Positions 46,642-55,122 are shown, numbered from the stretch's first letter. The stretch: 64,000 nucleotides of DNA from Betaproteobacteria bacterium Ga0077527 (GCA_001464815.1 LNDW01000026.1:1-64000), one strand, 5' to 3'. A program made the numbers and translations. The notes: a model not told the origin generated them from the letters alone.

Positions 46642-46657
46642 TTGACGTTTACGTAAA
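46642..46657. promoter_or_regulatory. LiuR-like operator 1, phaC-liuR intergenic
   Basis: TTGACGTTTACGTAAA contains the palindrome TTTACGTAAA. It matches the MerR-type LiuR/TTTACGTAAA class of motif and lies 27 bases upstream of the phaC start. Confidence 0.6.
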
Positions 46658-46720
46658 AGAAATGATATAACTCATTGAATAACATTGCAAAAGCAACCAA
46701 GTTTGGAAATGAATTCAAGC

Positions 46721-46736
46721 TTGACGTTAAAGTAAA
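46721..46736. promoter_or_regulatory. LiuR-like operator 2, phaC-liuR intergenic
   Basis: TTGACGTTAAAGTAAA differs from operator 1 at two positions. It lies 36 bases before the chosen liuR start, a position suited to autoregulation. Confidence 0.55.
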
Positions 46737-46771
46737 CCTTTGAATTATATCTAAAAATGCTGCATAGCACA

Positions 46772-47170
46772 ATGAGTAAAACTTACACCATCAGTGATCT
46801 CGCCGAAGAGTTTGGCGTCACCACACGTACCTTGCGCCACTACGAGGACGAAGGCTTGGTGACACCGGCACGAGAGGGCCTTAATCGCATCTACAGCCAC
46901 CGTGACCGCGTGCGCCTGAAGCTGGCGCTGCGCGGCAAACGCCTGGGTTTTTCACTGAGCGAGTTGCGCGAACTGTTCGAGTTGTACGACCTCGCCAATG
47001 ATGAGCGCAAGCAGCTCGAGGAGTTTGCCGTAAAACTCGAGCGCCGCCGCGCCCAGCTCGAGCAGCAGCGCGAAGACGTCGAAGTGATGCTCAATGAAAT
47101 CAACTTTTTTGCCAACCAGTGCCAGCGCTTGCTGGCCGAGTCCGACAACAGCAAGACTGGACAGGTATAA
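46772..47170 (+). CDS. liuR: MerR-family regulator, LiuR-like
   Basis: This 132-residue regulator has an N-terminal MerR helix-turn-helix (TYTISDLAEEFGVTTRTLRHYEDEGL) with wing RIYSHRDRVRLKLALRGKRLGFSLSEL. A dimerisation coiled coil follows (ERRRAQLEQQREDVEVML). No metal-binding cysteine loop is present, consistent with an acyl-CoA or metabolite sensing LiuR. LiuR controls branched-chain amino acid catabolism genes in Proteobacteria. An alternative start at 46757 is equally possible; neither has a clear Shine-Dalgarno. It is divergent from phaC and followed by liuC and HMG-CoA lyase. Confidence 0.8.
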   Translation: MSKTYTISDLAEEFGVTTRTLRHYEDEGLVTPAREGLNRIYSHRDRVRLKLALRGKRLGFSLSELRELFELYDLANDERKQLEEFAVKLERRRAQLEQQREDVEVMLNEINFFANQCQRLLAESDNSKTGQV

Positions 47171-47181
47171 GCCTCAAGGCA

Positions 47182-47197
47182 TTACGTTTACGTAAAC
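47182..47197. promoter_or_regulatory. LiuR-like operator 3, upstream of the isomerase gene
   Basis: TTACGTTTACGTAAAC again contains the perfect palindrome GTTTACGTAAAC. It sits 12 bases after the liuR stop and 54 bases before the next start. Confidence 0.6.
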
Positions 47198-47201
47198 AAA
47201 T

Positions 47202-47233
47202 AATTATCAATTAAAACAATTACTTAGCTTATG
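47202..47233 (+). repeat. Dispersed AT-rich repeat, copy F
   Basis: ATCAATTAAAACAATTACTT is the exact consensus. It abuts LiuR-like operator 3 and precedes the isomerase start by 20 bases. Confidence 0.7.
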
Positions 47234-47250
47234 TCCATCAGCGGATCGCG

Positions 47251-47850
47251 ATGAAAGCTGCCATCGAGTTCTACTTCGATTTTTCCTCGCCCTATGGCTA
47301 CTTCGCTGCGGAGCAGATTGAGGCACTGGCAGCACGCCACGGCCGCAGCACGCAGTGGCGGCCGATCCTGCTCGGCGCGGTGTTCAAGGTCACTGGCCAG
47401 CAACCACTGGTCACCATTCCGCTGAAGGGTGGTTACGCGGAACACGACCTCGCACGTTCGGCACGCGGCTATGGCCTGCCCTTTCGCAAACCCGCACGCT
47501 TCCCTGTCGCCACCACGGCAGCCTGCCGCATGTTCTACAGCCTCACGGACACAGATCCTGCGGCCGCGAAGACGCTGGCCATGGCGCTGTATCGTGCCTA
47601 CTTCGTTGATGACCGCGACATCTCGGACCCGGCGGCGGTGGTGGCCGTAGCCACCGCGCTGGGCCATGACGGCGCAGCCCTCTCGGCGGCTCTCGAAGAC
47701 CCTGCGCTGAAGGACCGCCTGCGCCAGGAAGTCGATGCCGCGGTCGCGCGCGGCGTGTTTGGTTCACCCTATCTGATCGTCGATGGCGAACCGTTCTGGG
47801 GCGCGGACCGGCTTGACCAGATGGAACGCTGGCTGCAATGCCCCTGGTAA
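47251..47850 (+). CDS. 2-hydroxychromene-2-carboxylate isomerase/DsbA-like
   Basis: This 199-residue thioredoxin-fold kappa-class GST-like protein has EFYFDFSSPYGYFAAEQIE at the start. Ser in FSSPYGY is the glutathione-activating residue of HCCA isomerases. GVFGSPYLIVDGEPFWGADRLDQ is the conserved end. It is cytoplasmic, with no CxxC redox pair. HCCA isomerase acts in naphthalene breakdown, but most homologues have other unknown substrates. Its place behind a LiuR-like site suggests a role in acyl or amino acid catabolism, by inference. Confidence 0.85.
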   Translation: MKAAIEFYFDFSSPYGYFAAEQIEALAARHGRSTQWRPILLGAVFKVTGQQPLVTIPLKGGYAEHDLARSARGYGLPFRKPARFPVATTAACRMFYSLTDTDPAAAKTLAMALYRAYFVDDRDISDPAAVVAVATALGHDGAALSAALEDPALKDRLRQEVDAAVARGVFGSPYLIVDGEPFWGADRLDQMERWLQCPW

Positions 47851-47910
47851 GCCCCCCATCAACCTGATCCACCCCATGGAAGCCGAGGCAGCCGGCTTAA
47901 TGACGGTGCG

Positions 47911-47916
47911 TATAAT
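47911..47916 (+). promoter_or_regulatory. -10-like TATAAT upstream of liuC
   Basis: TATAAT lies 45 bases before the liuC start in the 110-base gap. A -35 is not evident. Confidence 0.4.
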
Positions 47917-47960
47917 TTGATGTCCCGTCATCTCCTCTCCCTGCAAGGATTGCCCTTCCG

Positions 47961-48818
47961 ATGAGCAAAACCTCTTCCGCGGCCCGCGTGCTACTGCAAC
48001 GTGACGATTTCGGCAATGCCACGCTGACCCTGAACCGGCCCGAGGTACACAACGCCTTCGACAGCGAGATGGTGCTGGCATTGACCGGGGCGCTTGAGGC
48101 CATCGGCGAAGACGACAGCGTGCGCGCGGTGGTGATCTCCGGTGCCGGCAAGAGCTTCTGTTCCGGTGCCGACATCAACCACATGCGTGCCAGCGCCAAA
48201 TTCACCCCGGCACAAAACCGGAAAAACGCCGCCGCTTCGGCGCGGATGTTCCACTTGCTCTACAGCCTGAACAAACCGACCATTGCCGCGGTGCACGGCG
48301 CCGTGCGTGGCGGTGGTTGCGGCCTGGTGGCGGCCTGCGACATCGCGATCGGCGTGCGCACCGCGACCTTCCGGCTGTCCGAGGTGAAGATCGGCATCAT
48401 CCCGTCGATGATCAGCCCTTATGTGATCGGTGCCATCGGCGAACGTCATGCGCGGCGCTACATGCTCTCGGGCGAGGAATTCGACTGCGCCGAAGCCTGG
48501 CGCATCGGCCTGGTCCACGACCTGGTGGAGGAGGAGCATCTGGCGGAACGCGTCGGTGAAATGCTCGGCCAGCTCTACAGCAGCGGTCCGAAAGCGATGC
48601 AGGCAGTCAAACAGATGATCCCGGCCAGCGCACACGCACTGATCGGTGATGACATCGTCAAGCGTACCGCCGACGGCATCGCCGAAATCCGCGCCACAGC
48701 CGAAGCGCAGGAAGGCCTCACCGCCTTTCTTGAAAAACGCAAACCGGCATGGACCGCGGCGCCAAACGCCGGGCGCAGCACAGCCCGGACCGCTGCGAAA
48801 AAGCGCGGCAAACGCTGA
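47961..48818 (+). CDS. liuC: Methylglutaconyl-CoA hydratase-like enoyl-CoA hydratase (LiuC-like)
   Basis: This 285-residue crotonase hydrates an enoyl-CoA, most likely 3-methylglutaconyl-CoA in leucine breakdown. FCSGADINHMR (about 63-73) and GAVRGGGCGLVAACDIAIG hold the oxyanion hole. SEVKIGIIPSMISPYVIGAIGERHARRY, split around 137-164, is typical of LiuC rather than FadB-type enzymes. The Lys/Arg/Ala tail after 265 is extra. The HMG-CoA lyase gene follows three bases later, and the lyase acts directly on the product. Confidence 0.85.
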   Translation: MSKTSSAARVLLQRDDFGNATLTLNRPEVHNAFDSEMVLALTGALEAIGEDDSVRAVVISGAGKSFCSGADINHMRASAKFTPAQNRKNAAASARMFHLLYSLNKPTIAAVHGAVRGGGCGLVAACDIAIGVRTATFRLSEVKIGIIPSMISPYVIGAIGERHARRYMLSGEEFDCAEAWRIGLVHDLVEEEHLAERVGEMLGQLYSSGPKAMQAVKQMIPASAHALIGDDIVKRTADGIAEIRATAEAQEGLTAFLEKRKPAWTAAPNAGRSTARTAAKKRGKR

Positions 48819-48821
48819 GCC

Positions 48822-49727
48822 ATGGCCCTGCCGGAAAAAGTACGCATCGTCGAGGTCGGTCCGCGCGACGGCCTGCAGAATGAATCCACCCCGGTCCCCG
48901 CCGCGGCGAAGATCGAGCTGATCCACCGCCTGCAGGACGCCGGCGTGTCGATCATCGAAGCCACCGCCTTCGTCTCGCCGAAGTGGGTGCCGCAGATGTC
49001 CGACAACGCCGAAGTGATGGCTGGCATCCGCCGCAAACCGGGGGTGACCTACCCGGTACTGGTGCCCAACATGAAAGGCCTTGATGCGGCGATTGCCGCC
49101 GGCGCCGATGAAGTGGTGGTGTTCGGCGCCGCCACCGAAAGTTTTTCGAAGCGCAACACCAACTGCAGCATCGACGAAGGCCTCGCCCGCTTCGAGGAAG
49201 TCGCCCAGGCGGCGATTGCCAAAGGCATACGTGTGCGCGGCGACATCTCGGTGTGTCTGGGCTGCCCCTACGAAGGCAAGGTCGATCCCGCGGCGGTGGT
49301 GCATGTCGCCCGCGTGCTCGACGCGATGGGCTGCTACGAGATCACCGTCTGCGACACCATCGGCACCGGCACCGCCGGCGAAACGCGCCGGATGATCGAA
49401 GCGGTGGCGAAACACATTCCGGTCGAACGCATGGCCGGCCACTTCCATGACACCTACAGCCAGGCGCTGACCAACATCTACGCCGCGCTCGAATGCGGCA
49501 TTGCCACTTTCGACAGCTCGGTCTCCGGCCTTGGCGGCTGCCCCTATGCCAAGGGGGCCACCGGCAATGTCGCCACCGAGGATGTGCTCTATCTGCTCGA
49601 CGGCCTCGGCATCGAAACCGGCATCGACATGCAGAAGCTGATTGCCGCCGGCGACTACATCTGCGGCGTGCTCGGCCGGCCGACGCTGTCGCGCGTGGCG
49701 CGCGCGATCCGCGCCCGGGCAGCCTGA
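48822..49727 (+). CDS. mvaB: Hydroxymethylglutaryl-CoA lyase
   Basis: This 301-residue TIM-barrel enzyme splits HMG-CoA into acetyl-CoA and acetoacetate, ending leucine degradation. VEVGPRDGLQNE near 9-20 holds metal and catalytic residues, CLGCPYEGKVDP near 145 is typical, and GLGGCPYAKGATGNVATED near 230-248 is the active-site signature with the catalytic Cys. It is the LiuE counterpart. The next gene starts at its last base. Confidence 0.95.
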   Translation: MALPEKVRIVEVGPRDGLQNESTPVPAAAKIELIHRLQDAGVSIIEATAFVSPKWVPQMSDNAEVMAGIRRKPGVTYPVLVPNMKGLDAAIAAGADEVVVFGAATESFSKRNTNCSIDEGLARFEEVAQAAIAKGIRVRGDISVCLGCPYEGKVDPAAVVHVARVLDAMGCYEITVCDTIGTGTAGETRRMIEAVAKHIPVERMAGHFHDTYSQALTNIYAALECGIATFDSSVSGLGGCPYAKGATGNVATEDVLYLLDGLGIETGIDMQKLIAAGDYICGVLGRPTLSRVARAIRARAA

Positions 49728-49936
49728 TGACGGCGACGCCTGCGGCCGGGGACGCCGGCGACATCGAATCGCCCTGCGTGCGCGTATGCATCCTCGACCG
49801 CGTGCAACGCCTGTGCATCGGCTGCTACCGCAACCTCGACGAGATCAGCTTCTGGTCCCGCTACAGCAACGCACAAAGACGAGAAGTGCTGGCGCAAATC
49901 GAAATCCGCCGCGCCACGATCAAGCTTGAAGACTGA
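49727..49936 (+). CDS. DUF1289 family small protein
   Basis: This 69-residue protein starts on the final base of the lyase stop (TGATG). SPCVRVCILDRVQRLCIGCYRNLDEISFW is the DUF1289 signature, split here for length at residues 15-43, with four Cys that could bind a metal or cluster. The C-terminal RREVLAQIEIRRA is typical. The function is unknown in the family. Confidence 0.88.
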   Translation: MTATPAAGDAGDIESPCVRVCILDRVQRLCIGCYRNLDEISFWSRYSNAQRREVLAQIEIRRATIKLED

Positions 49937-49951
49937 CCTGGAGTCCGCACC

Positions 49952-50506
49952 ATGCCCCTGCCCGCCCCCCATGCCCGCACCCTGAAACACACCCGCAGCG
50001 TCGAGTGCAGGGGCTATGAGCGAGAGGATGGCCTTTGGGACATCGAAGGCCACCTCGTCGACACCAAGACCTATGTCCATTCACGCCGCGACGGCGGCCG
50101 CGAACGCCAGCCGGGCGATCCGGTGCATGACATGTGGCTGCGCCTGACCATCGATCTAGACCTCAAGATCCACGGCGTCGAAGCCGCCACCGACAGCAGC
50201 CCCTACGAAGGCTGCGGCGGCATCACTCCCAATTTCAAGCGTCTGGTCGGACTCACCATCGGACCCGGCTGGCGCAAGGCCATCAGCGAGCGCGTCGGCG
50301 GCGTTGAAGGCTGCACCCACCTCGTCGAATTGCTGGGTCCGCTGGGCACCACCGCGTTTCAGGCCACAGGCCGCGCCCGAGAAGCGCGCAACGCAGGCAA
50401 GCCGGTCACCCGCAAGCCCTACCAGATCAACTCCTGCCACACTTACAAGGATGACTCACCGGCGGTGCTGGAGCGCTGGCCGCAGTTCTACACCGGCAAG
50501 CGCTGA
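49952..50506 (+). CDS. DUF2889 family protein
   Basis: This 184-residue protein belongs to DUF2889, common in Betaproteobacteria and Pseudomonads. VECRGYEREDGLWDIEGHLVDTK (about 17-39), MWLRLTIDLDLKI and TPNFKRLVGLTIGPGW define it. No catalytic motif or signal peptide is visible. It follows DUF1289 by 15 bases in the same direction and ends the leucine-associated run. The function is unknown. Confidence 0.85.
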   Translation: MPLPAPHARTLKHTRSVECRGYEREDGLWDIEGHLVDTKTYVHSRRDGGRERQPGDPVHDMWLRLTIDLDLKIHGVEAATDSSPYEGCGGITPNFKRLVGLTIGPGWRKAISERVGGVEGCTHLVELLGPLGTTAFQATGRAREARNAGKPVTRKPYQINSCHTYKDDSPAVLERWPQFYTGKR

Positions 50507-50513
50507 TTCCGGC

Positions 50514-51731
50514 CTAGCCTCGGCGCAGGCACCACCACCGCGCCAGCGGCGACAACACTCCGAAGATGCCGATGCTGGCAAAGGCCAGCCCCCAGGCGCT
50601 GACGCTCTGGTTGCCCCCGGCCAAGTCCAGCGTGAGCCCGAACACCAGCGGCGCGAGGAAGGCCGTGCTGAAGCCGAGGAAGGAATACACCGCCATCATC
50701 GCGCCGCGCATTTCAGGCGGCGTCGCGGCGACGGCGCCGGAGGTCAGCGCGCCGGAGTCGCCGAGCATCGCGCCGTAGTGCACCATCATCAGCAGCACCA
50801 CGAGGTACCAGGGCCAGGCCGCGGTGAAACCGATCAGGCAGGCGATGGCGCCGGACAGCGTCATGAACAGGAAAATGATGCGCTGGCGGCCGAAGCGGAT
50901 CGCCATTTCGTTGCCGGTGACGCTGAACACCGGACCCAGCACATTGATCATCGCGGCAAGGGTTGCCGCCGACAGCGCCATCGGCGCATGTTCGGGCTGC
51001 AGCGTCGCGCAGAACACCAGGAAGGCCACCATCCACGAACGCTGGCCGAACAGCTCATAGTTGTGCGCGGCGTAACCGATGATGTACGGCAGCGTCCTGC
51101 GGTTTTTCAGCACCGGGCGGAAGTCGAGCAGCGCGCCGGCGTGTTGTGCGGCGGCGCGCACCCGGCCCATCGGCATTGCGAAAATCACCAGCAGACCCGC
51201 CAATACCGGCCCCACCGCACCAAACCAGAACGCCCACTGCCAGCCGATACCCGCGCCGAGCTTGCCAGCCACCAGAATGGAAATCGTCGAACCAATGCCA
51301 AAACTTGCCGTATAGAAGGCGGTGGCACGGGACTGCGCCGGGCCTTCGAGATGGTCGGTGAGTGTCTTCAGCCCCGGCATATAGGTGCCACCCAGCGCGG
51401 CACCGATCAGAAACTGGGCGAAAGCCGCGCTCCAGAAACCCTGGCCGTACCAGGCAAAAAACGCCGCGCCGGCACTGGCGATCAGGCAGGCACCGAGATA
51501 AATGCGCCGCGAATCCATGCGGTCGGTGAGGCTGGAGAGCACCGGCACCGAGACCATATAGCCGGCAAACATGAAACCGCTGATCGCACCGGCCTCCGAG
51601 TTGGACAGCCCCCACTGCTTCTGCAGCAGCGGCAGCAGCGTGGTGTAGGCGGCAAACCCGGTCATCGACAACGCCTCGGCGAGGCACATGATGAAAGTCA
51701 GCCGCTTGGCCGAGGGTTTTGCCGCGCTCAT
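50514..51731 (-). CDS. MFS transporter
   Basis: This 405-residue protein has 12 membrane segments in two halves. The loop-2/3 motif is DRMDSRRIYLGACL near 70. GGTYMPGLKTLTDHLEGPAQSRATAFYTASFGIG, read across 115-150, matches a proteobacterial MFS subgroup related to YfcJ/CynX-like exporters. The substrate is unknown. ATG at 51731 is preferred over GTG three bases earlier. The esterase gene ends three bases upstream. Confidence 0.87.
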   Translation of the reverse strand: MSAAKPSAKRLTFIMCLAEALSMTGFAAYTTLLPLLQKQWGLSNSEAGAISGFMFAGYMVSVPVLSSLTDRMDSRRIYLGACLIASAGAAFFAWYGQGFWSAAFAQFLIGAALGGTYMPGLKTLTDHLEGPAQSRATAFYTASFGIGSTISILVAGKLGAGIGWQWAFWFGAVGPVLAGLLVIFAMPMGRVRAAAQHAGALLDFRPVLKNRRTLPYIIGYAAHNYELFGQRSWMVAFLVFCATLQPEHAPMALSAATLAAMINVLGPVFSVTGNEMAIRFGRQRIIFLFMTLSGAIACLIGFTAAWPWYLVVLLMMVHYGAMLGDSGALTSGAVAATPPEMRGAMMAVYSFLGFSTAFLAPLVFGLTLDLAGGNQSVSAWGLAFASIGIFGVLSPLARWWCLRRG

Positions 51732-51734
51732 CAC

Positions 51735-52346
51735 TTACACCGCGCCGGCATCACGCAGCAATTTGGCGATGGCCTCGGCCATCTTGCGGTAACCGTCGGC
51801 GTTGGGATGTATCGGGTCGGATTTCAGCTCCGGGCTGTAGAGCACGCTGGTGACGATCTTGCCCTCGTAGGGAATGCCGAATTCCTGCGCCAGTTTGGTA
51901 TAGAACTCCGGCGCGCTGGTGATCAGCCCAGGCGTCGGCACCCCGACCAGCACCATGTCGATGCCGCGTGCGCGGATGGTTTTCAGGATCTCGCGCAGAT
52001 TGGTTTCGATGGCGGACTGCGGCTGCTTGCGCAGCATGTCATTGCCGCCAAGACAGACGATGACCAGCTTCGGCCGGTGTTCGTCGAGCATCGCCGGCAG
52101 GCGGGCCAGGCCACCCGCGGTCTGCTCACCGGGCACGCCGGCACGCACCACGTTGCGGCTGATCAACTGTGCCAGCACCGCCGGATAACTGTCCTCGGGC
52201 TTGGCGCCAGTGCCGAAAGTCAGGCTGTCACCAAAGGCGAGCACGGTGTCGCTGGCAGCGAGCTTCGCGACTTTGGGCGTCGAACCGCCGCAAGCCGCGA
52301 GCAAGGACACCACACACAGCGCAAGCAGGCCGTGAAGCAGCTTCAC
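51735..52346 (-). CDS. SGNH/GDSL esterase lipoprotein (TesA-like)
   Basis: This 203-residue arylesterase or lysophospholipase-like hydrolase has a lipoprotein signal peptide ending LLAACGG (Cys about 19), so it is anchored in the envelope. Block I is LAFGDSLTFGTG (catalytic Ser), block III GGNDML and block V PIHPNADGY (Asp and His). It is the same general layout as TesA/Est. It overlaps the oxidoreductase stop by four bases and is followed by the MFS gene. Confidence 0.88.
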   Translation of the reverse strand: MKLLHGLLALCVVSLLAACGGSTPKVAKLAASDTVLAFGDSLTFGTGAKPEDSYPAVLAQLISRNVVRAGVPGEQTAGGLARLPAMLDEHRPKLVIVCLGGNDMLRKQPQSAIETNLREILKTIRARGIDMVLVGVPTPGLITSAPEFYTKLAQEFGIPYEGKIVTSVLYSPELKSDPIHPNADGYRKMAEAIAKLLRDAGAV

Positions 52347-53965
52347 GATTTTTTCTCCTTGTAGAGGCCGCGCTTGAAATCCCTGACGATCTCGCGCGCG
52401 GCGTTACGTCCAGGCAGGCCGCTGACACCGCCTCCGGGATGGGTGCCGGAGCCGCACAGATAGAGGCGTTTCACCGGTGAACGGTAATCGGCATGGCCAA
52501 GCATCGGCCTTGCGGTCCACAGCTGATCCAGCGTCAATGCGCCATGGAAAATATCGCCGCGCGTGAGTCCGAATTCACGCTCGAGATCCAGCGGCGACAG
52601 AATGCGCCGCGCAATCACCGAGTCCCTGAAATTCGGCGCGAAGCGCGTCACGGTGTCGATGACGTGCTCGGCGGCATCCTCGCGGATGCCGTCCCAGTTC
52701 AGTCCCGAGGGCAGGTCATAGCTGAAATGCTGGCAGAACAGGCTGGCCACATGAAAGCCCGGCGGCGCCAGCGAGTCATCGACCGTTGACGGAATCAGCA
52801 TCTCGACCACCGGCGCGCGCGAACAGCCATAGGTGCGCGCATCAAAATAGGCCTGCTCCATATAGGCCAGCGTCGGCGCGATGATGATGCCGGACTGGTG
52901 ATGCAGCGCCGTTGAAGCCCCCGGCAGGCATTTGAAATCGGGCAGCTCGCGCAGCGCGACGTTCATGCGGAAGGTCGCCGAGTCGCATTTCCAGGACTGC
53001 ATGCGGCGCAGGAATTCACCATCCAGCACCGGCGCATCAATCAGCCTGGTGTAGAGCAGCCGCGGATTGACGTTGGCGACGACACAGCGCGCCTCGATCA
53101 CCCGGCCGTCCTTCAGCTGCACACCCTGCGCCCCGCGCGAGTCGATGCAGACATTGATCACTTCGGCATGGACATCAATGTACACGCCACGGGCACGTGC
53201 TTCAGCCGCCATCGCCTCGGTGATAGCGCCCATGCCGCCGATGGCGTGGCCCCAGGCACCGCGCTTGCCGTTGACCTCGCCGAACACGTGGTGCAGCAGC
53301 ACATAGGCGGTGCCCGGCGCATAGGGGCTGGCGAAATTGCCGACAATGGCATCAAAACCGAAAGCGGCCTTGATCGGCGCCGACTCGAACCAGGCATCGA
53401 GCAGGTCGCCGGCGCTTTTGGTGAACAGGTCCAGCACCTCGCGCCGTGCCGCCATGTCCAGCCGCTTGAAGCGCCGCGCGGTTTTCAGCGCCGCGACAAA
53501 ATCACCGACCCCGCCGCCGACATTGGGCGGGGTCTCCAGCGCCAGCTCGCGCAGCACGCCGGCCACCCGCTCCAGCATCGCGTAGTACGCCGGCAGCTTC
53601 GCGGCGTCATCTTTCGAAAAACGCGCGATCTCGGCCTGAGTCTGCTCCAGCGTAGGCCCGACTTTCAGGTAATCACTGTCGGACAGCGGCAGGAAATTGG
53701 ACAGCGGCCGTTCGATGATGCGCAGCCCGTGTTCGGTCAGGCGCAGGTCGCTGATTACCTGCGGATGCAGCAGGCTGACGGTATAGCTGGCGGTCGAATT
53801 GCGGAACCCGGGATGGAATTCCTCGGTCACCGCAGCGCCGCCGACCACGGCGCGCCGCTCCAGCACACGCACCTTGAGGCCGGCCGCGGCGAGGTAACAG
53901 GCGCAGGCCAGACCGTTATGGCCACCGCCGACGATCAGCACATCGCAGGCAACAGGTGGCGGCAT
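52343..53965 (-). CDS. PYROXD2-like / phytoene-desaturase-related FAD oxidoreductase
   Basis: This 540-residue flavoprotein has an N-terminal dinucleotide-binding fold (VLIVGGGHNGLACACYLAAAG) and a C-terminal FAD segment (LYLCGSGTHPGGGVSGLPGRNAAREI). The body is similar to PYROXD2 and CrtI-type amine oxidase folds. No crtB or crtE is nearby, so carotenoid work is unlikely. The substrate is unknown. It is first in a three-gene unit with the esterase and MFS. Confidence 0.85.
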   Translation of the reverse strand: MPPPVACDVLIVGGGHNGLACACYLAAAGLKVRVLERRAVVGGAAVTEEFHPGFRNSTASYTVSLLHPQVISDLRLTEHGLRIIERPLSNFLPLSDSDYLKVGPTLEQTQAEIARFSKDDAAKLPAYYAMLERVAGVLRELALETPPNVGGGVGDFVAALKTARRFKRLDMAARREVLDLFTKSAGDLLDAWFESAPIKAAFGFDAIVGNFASPYAPGTAYVLLHHVFGEVNGKRGAWGHAIGGMGAITEAMAAEARARGVYIDVHAEVINVCIDSRGAQGVQLKDGRVIEARCVVANVNPRLLYTRLIDAPVLDGEFLRRMQSWKCDSATFRMNVALRELPDFKCLPGASTALHHQSGIIIAPTLAYMEQAYFDARTYGCSRAPVVEMLIPSTVDDSLAPPGFHVASLFCQHFSYDLPSGLNWDGIREDAAEHVIDTVTRFAPNFRDSVIARRILSPLDLEREFGLTRGDIFHGALTLDQLWTARPMLGHADYRSPVKRLYLCGSGTHPGGGVSGLPGRNAAREIVRDFKRGLYKEKKS

Positions 53966-54033
53966 GGCAACGGGCGGGGGAAGGTCGGGTGAAAAAGGTG
54001 GAAAAAGTCGAAAAGGTGGATCAGGAGATTCGG

Positions 54034-54110
54034 TGGCGCGCCCGAGACGATTCGAACGTCCGACCCCTGCCTTCGGAGGGCAGTACTCTATCCAGCTGAG
54101 CTACGGGCGC
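54034..54110 (-). tRNA. tRNA-Arg (anticodon CCG)
   Basis: The minus strand folds into a 77-base cloverleaf. The acceptor GCGCCCG pairs with CGGGCGC. The anticodon stem CTGCC/GGCAG holds the loop CTCCGAA with anticodon CCG, which reads CGG. GTTCGAATC is the T-loop region. The 3' CCA is encoded (54034-54036). Confidence 0.96.
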
Positions 54111-54172
54111 GTAACCGGGTCAATTTTAGCATGGCCCCCCTTGTGGCCGTTTTATCGATGAGGGGTTCCGGC

Positions 54173-54178
54173 TATAAT
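54173..54178 (+). promoter_or_regulatory. -10-like TATAAT of the cytochrome gene
   Basis: TATAAT lies 31 bases before the cytochrome start. No convincing -35. Confidence 0.45.
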
Positions 54179-54208
54179 CCGCGCTTTCTTGACGCCTTGG
54201 ACCTCGCC

Positions 54209-55051
54209 ATGAGCGACTCCCACCACCCCATCGAACACTCCTCCCCGATCAAGACGCCGAAACAGTTGATCATCGCCGTCGTTCTGTCCTTCATCGTGCC
54301 GGTGCTGGTCATCGTGATGCTGGCCCAGATCGCGGTTGGCGGAAAAAAAGCGCCCGCCGGGGCCGATGCAGCCGCCGCTGAAGAAGCCGTGGCCAAACGG
54401 CTGAAACCCGCAGGCACCGTGGTGGTGGTAGATGCCAATGCCCCCCTGCAACTGCGCGACGGCAAAACCGTGACCGAAGCCGCCTGTGCCGCCTGCCACT
54501 TCACCGGCGCGCTGAACGCACCCAAGATCGGCGACAAGGCGGCCTGGGGCAAGCTCAGCGGCCGCGGCCTGGATGCGCTGACCGCCAGCGCAATCAAGGG
54601 TGTGCGACAGATGCCTGCGCGCGGCGGCAACCCGGACATCCCGGATGTCGAAATCGCCCGCGCCATCGCCTACATGGTCAATCAGTCCGGTGGCAACATG
54701 AAAGAACCCGCGGCGCCGGCGCCCTCGGCCACACCCGCTGTTGCCGCTGTCACCACGGCGGCGGTGCCGGTGACGGTTGCTGCAGCCGCGCCAGCCGCTG
54801 GCGGCGATGCCGCAAGGGGCAAGAGTGTTTACGATTCGAGCTGCGCCGCATGCCACAGCGCCGGTGTTGCCGGCGCCCCCAAAACCGGCGACAAAACCGC
54901 CTGGGGCCCGCGCCTGAAGTCGGGCAAGGATGCACTCTACGCTTCCGTCCTCAAGGGCAAAGGCGCGATGCCGGCCAAGGGCGGCAATGCCTCGCTGACC
55001 GAGGCTGACGTCAAGGCTTCCGTCGACTACATGCTCGGCCTGGTCAAATAA
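54209..55051 (+). CDS. Membrane-anchored diheme cytochrome c (c5-like)
   Basis: This 280-residue cytochrome has one N-terminal membrane anchor (KTPKQLIIAVVLSFIVPVLVIVML, about 18-42), then two class I cytochrome c domains. Each has a CAACH haem site (CAACHFTGALNAPKIGDK near 93 and CAACHSAGVAGAPKTGDK near 214). Met ligands fall in the VRQMPARGG and KGAMPAKGG loops. An Ala/Pro/Val linker joins the domains. ATG at 54209 sits 31 bases after TATAAT. It likely carries electrons between respiratory complexes in the periplasm. Confidence 0.92.
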   Translation: MSDSHHPIEHSSPIKTPKQLIIAVVLSFIVPVLVIVMLAQIAVGGKKAPAGADAAAAEEAVAKRLKPAGTVVVVDANAPLQLRDGKTVTEAACAACHFTGALNAPKIGDKAAWGKLSGRGLDALTASAIKGVRQMPARGGNPDIPDVEIARAIAYMVNQSGGNMKEPAAPAPSATPAVAAVTTAAVPVTVAAAAPAAGGDAARGKSVYDSSCAACHSAGVAGAPKTGDKTAWGPRLKSGKDALYASVLKGKGAMPAKGGNASLTEADVKASVDYMLGLVK

Positions 55052-55075
55052 CGGAGCCGTCGCAGATGTTCCTCC

Positions 55076-55102
55076 AAAAGGCGCAGCGTGGCTGCGCCTT
55101 TT
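55076..55102 (+). terminator. Terminator after the cytochrome gene
   Basis: GGCGCAGC pairs with GCTGCGCC around a GTG loop and is followed by TTTTTT. A-T pairs extend the stem. Confidence 0.92.
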
Positions 55103-55122
55103 TTATTAGCGGCCGCTGAGCC

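Noticed and set aside
47991..49448. Minus-strand open frame opposite liuC and HMG-CoA lyase
   Set aside because: His/Asp/Gly-rich shadow; the sense genes have firm catalytic motifs.
50304..52364. 686-codon plus-strand open frame opposite the MFS and esterase genes
   Set aside because: Arg/His/Gln-rich low-complexity translation typical of antisense to a GC-rich membrane protein gene; the opposite strand encodes clear families.
52343..53965. Carotenoid biosynthesis gene (crtI)
   Set aside because: No crtB, crtE or crtY neighbours, and the sequence fits PYROXD2-like proteins better.
54034..54110. tRNA-Arg as an integration site
   Set aside because: No integrase or direct repeat of the tRNA 3' end is seen on either side.
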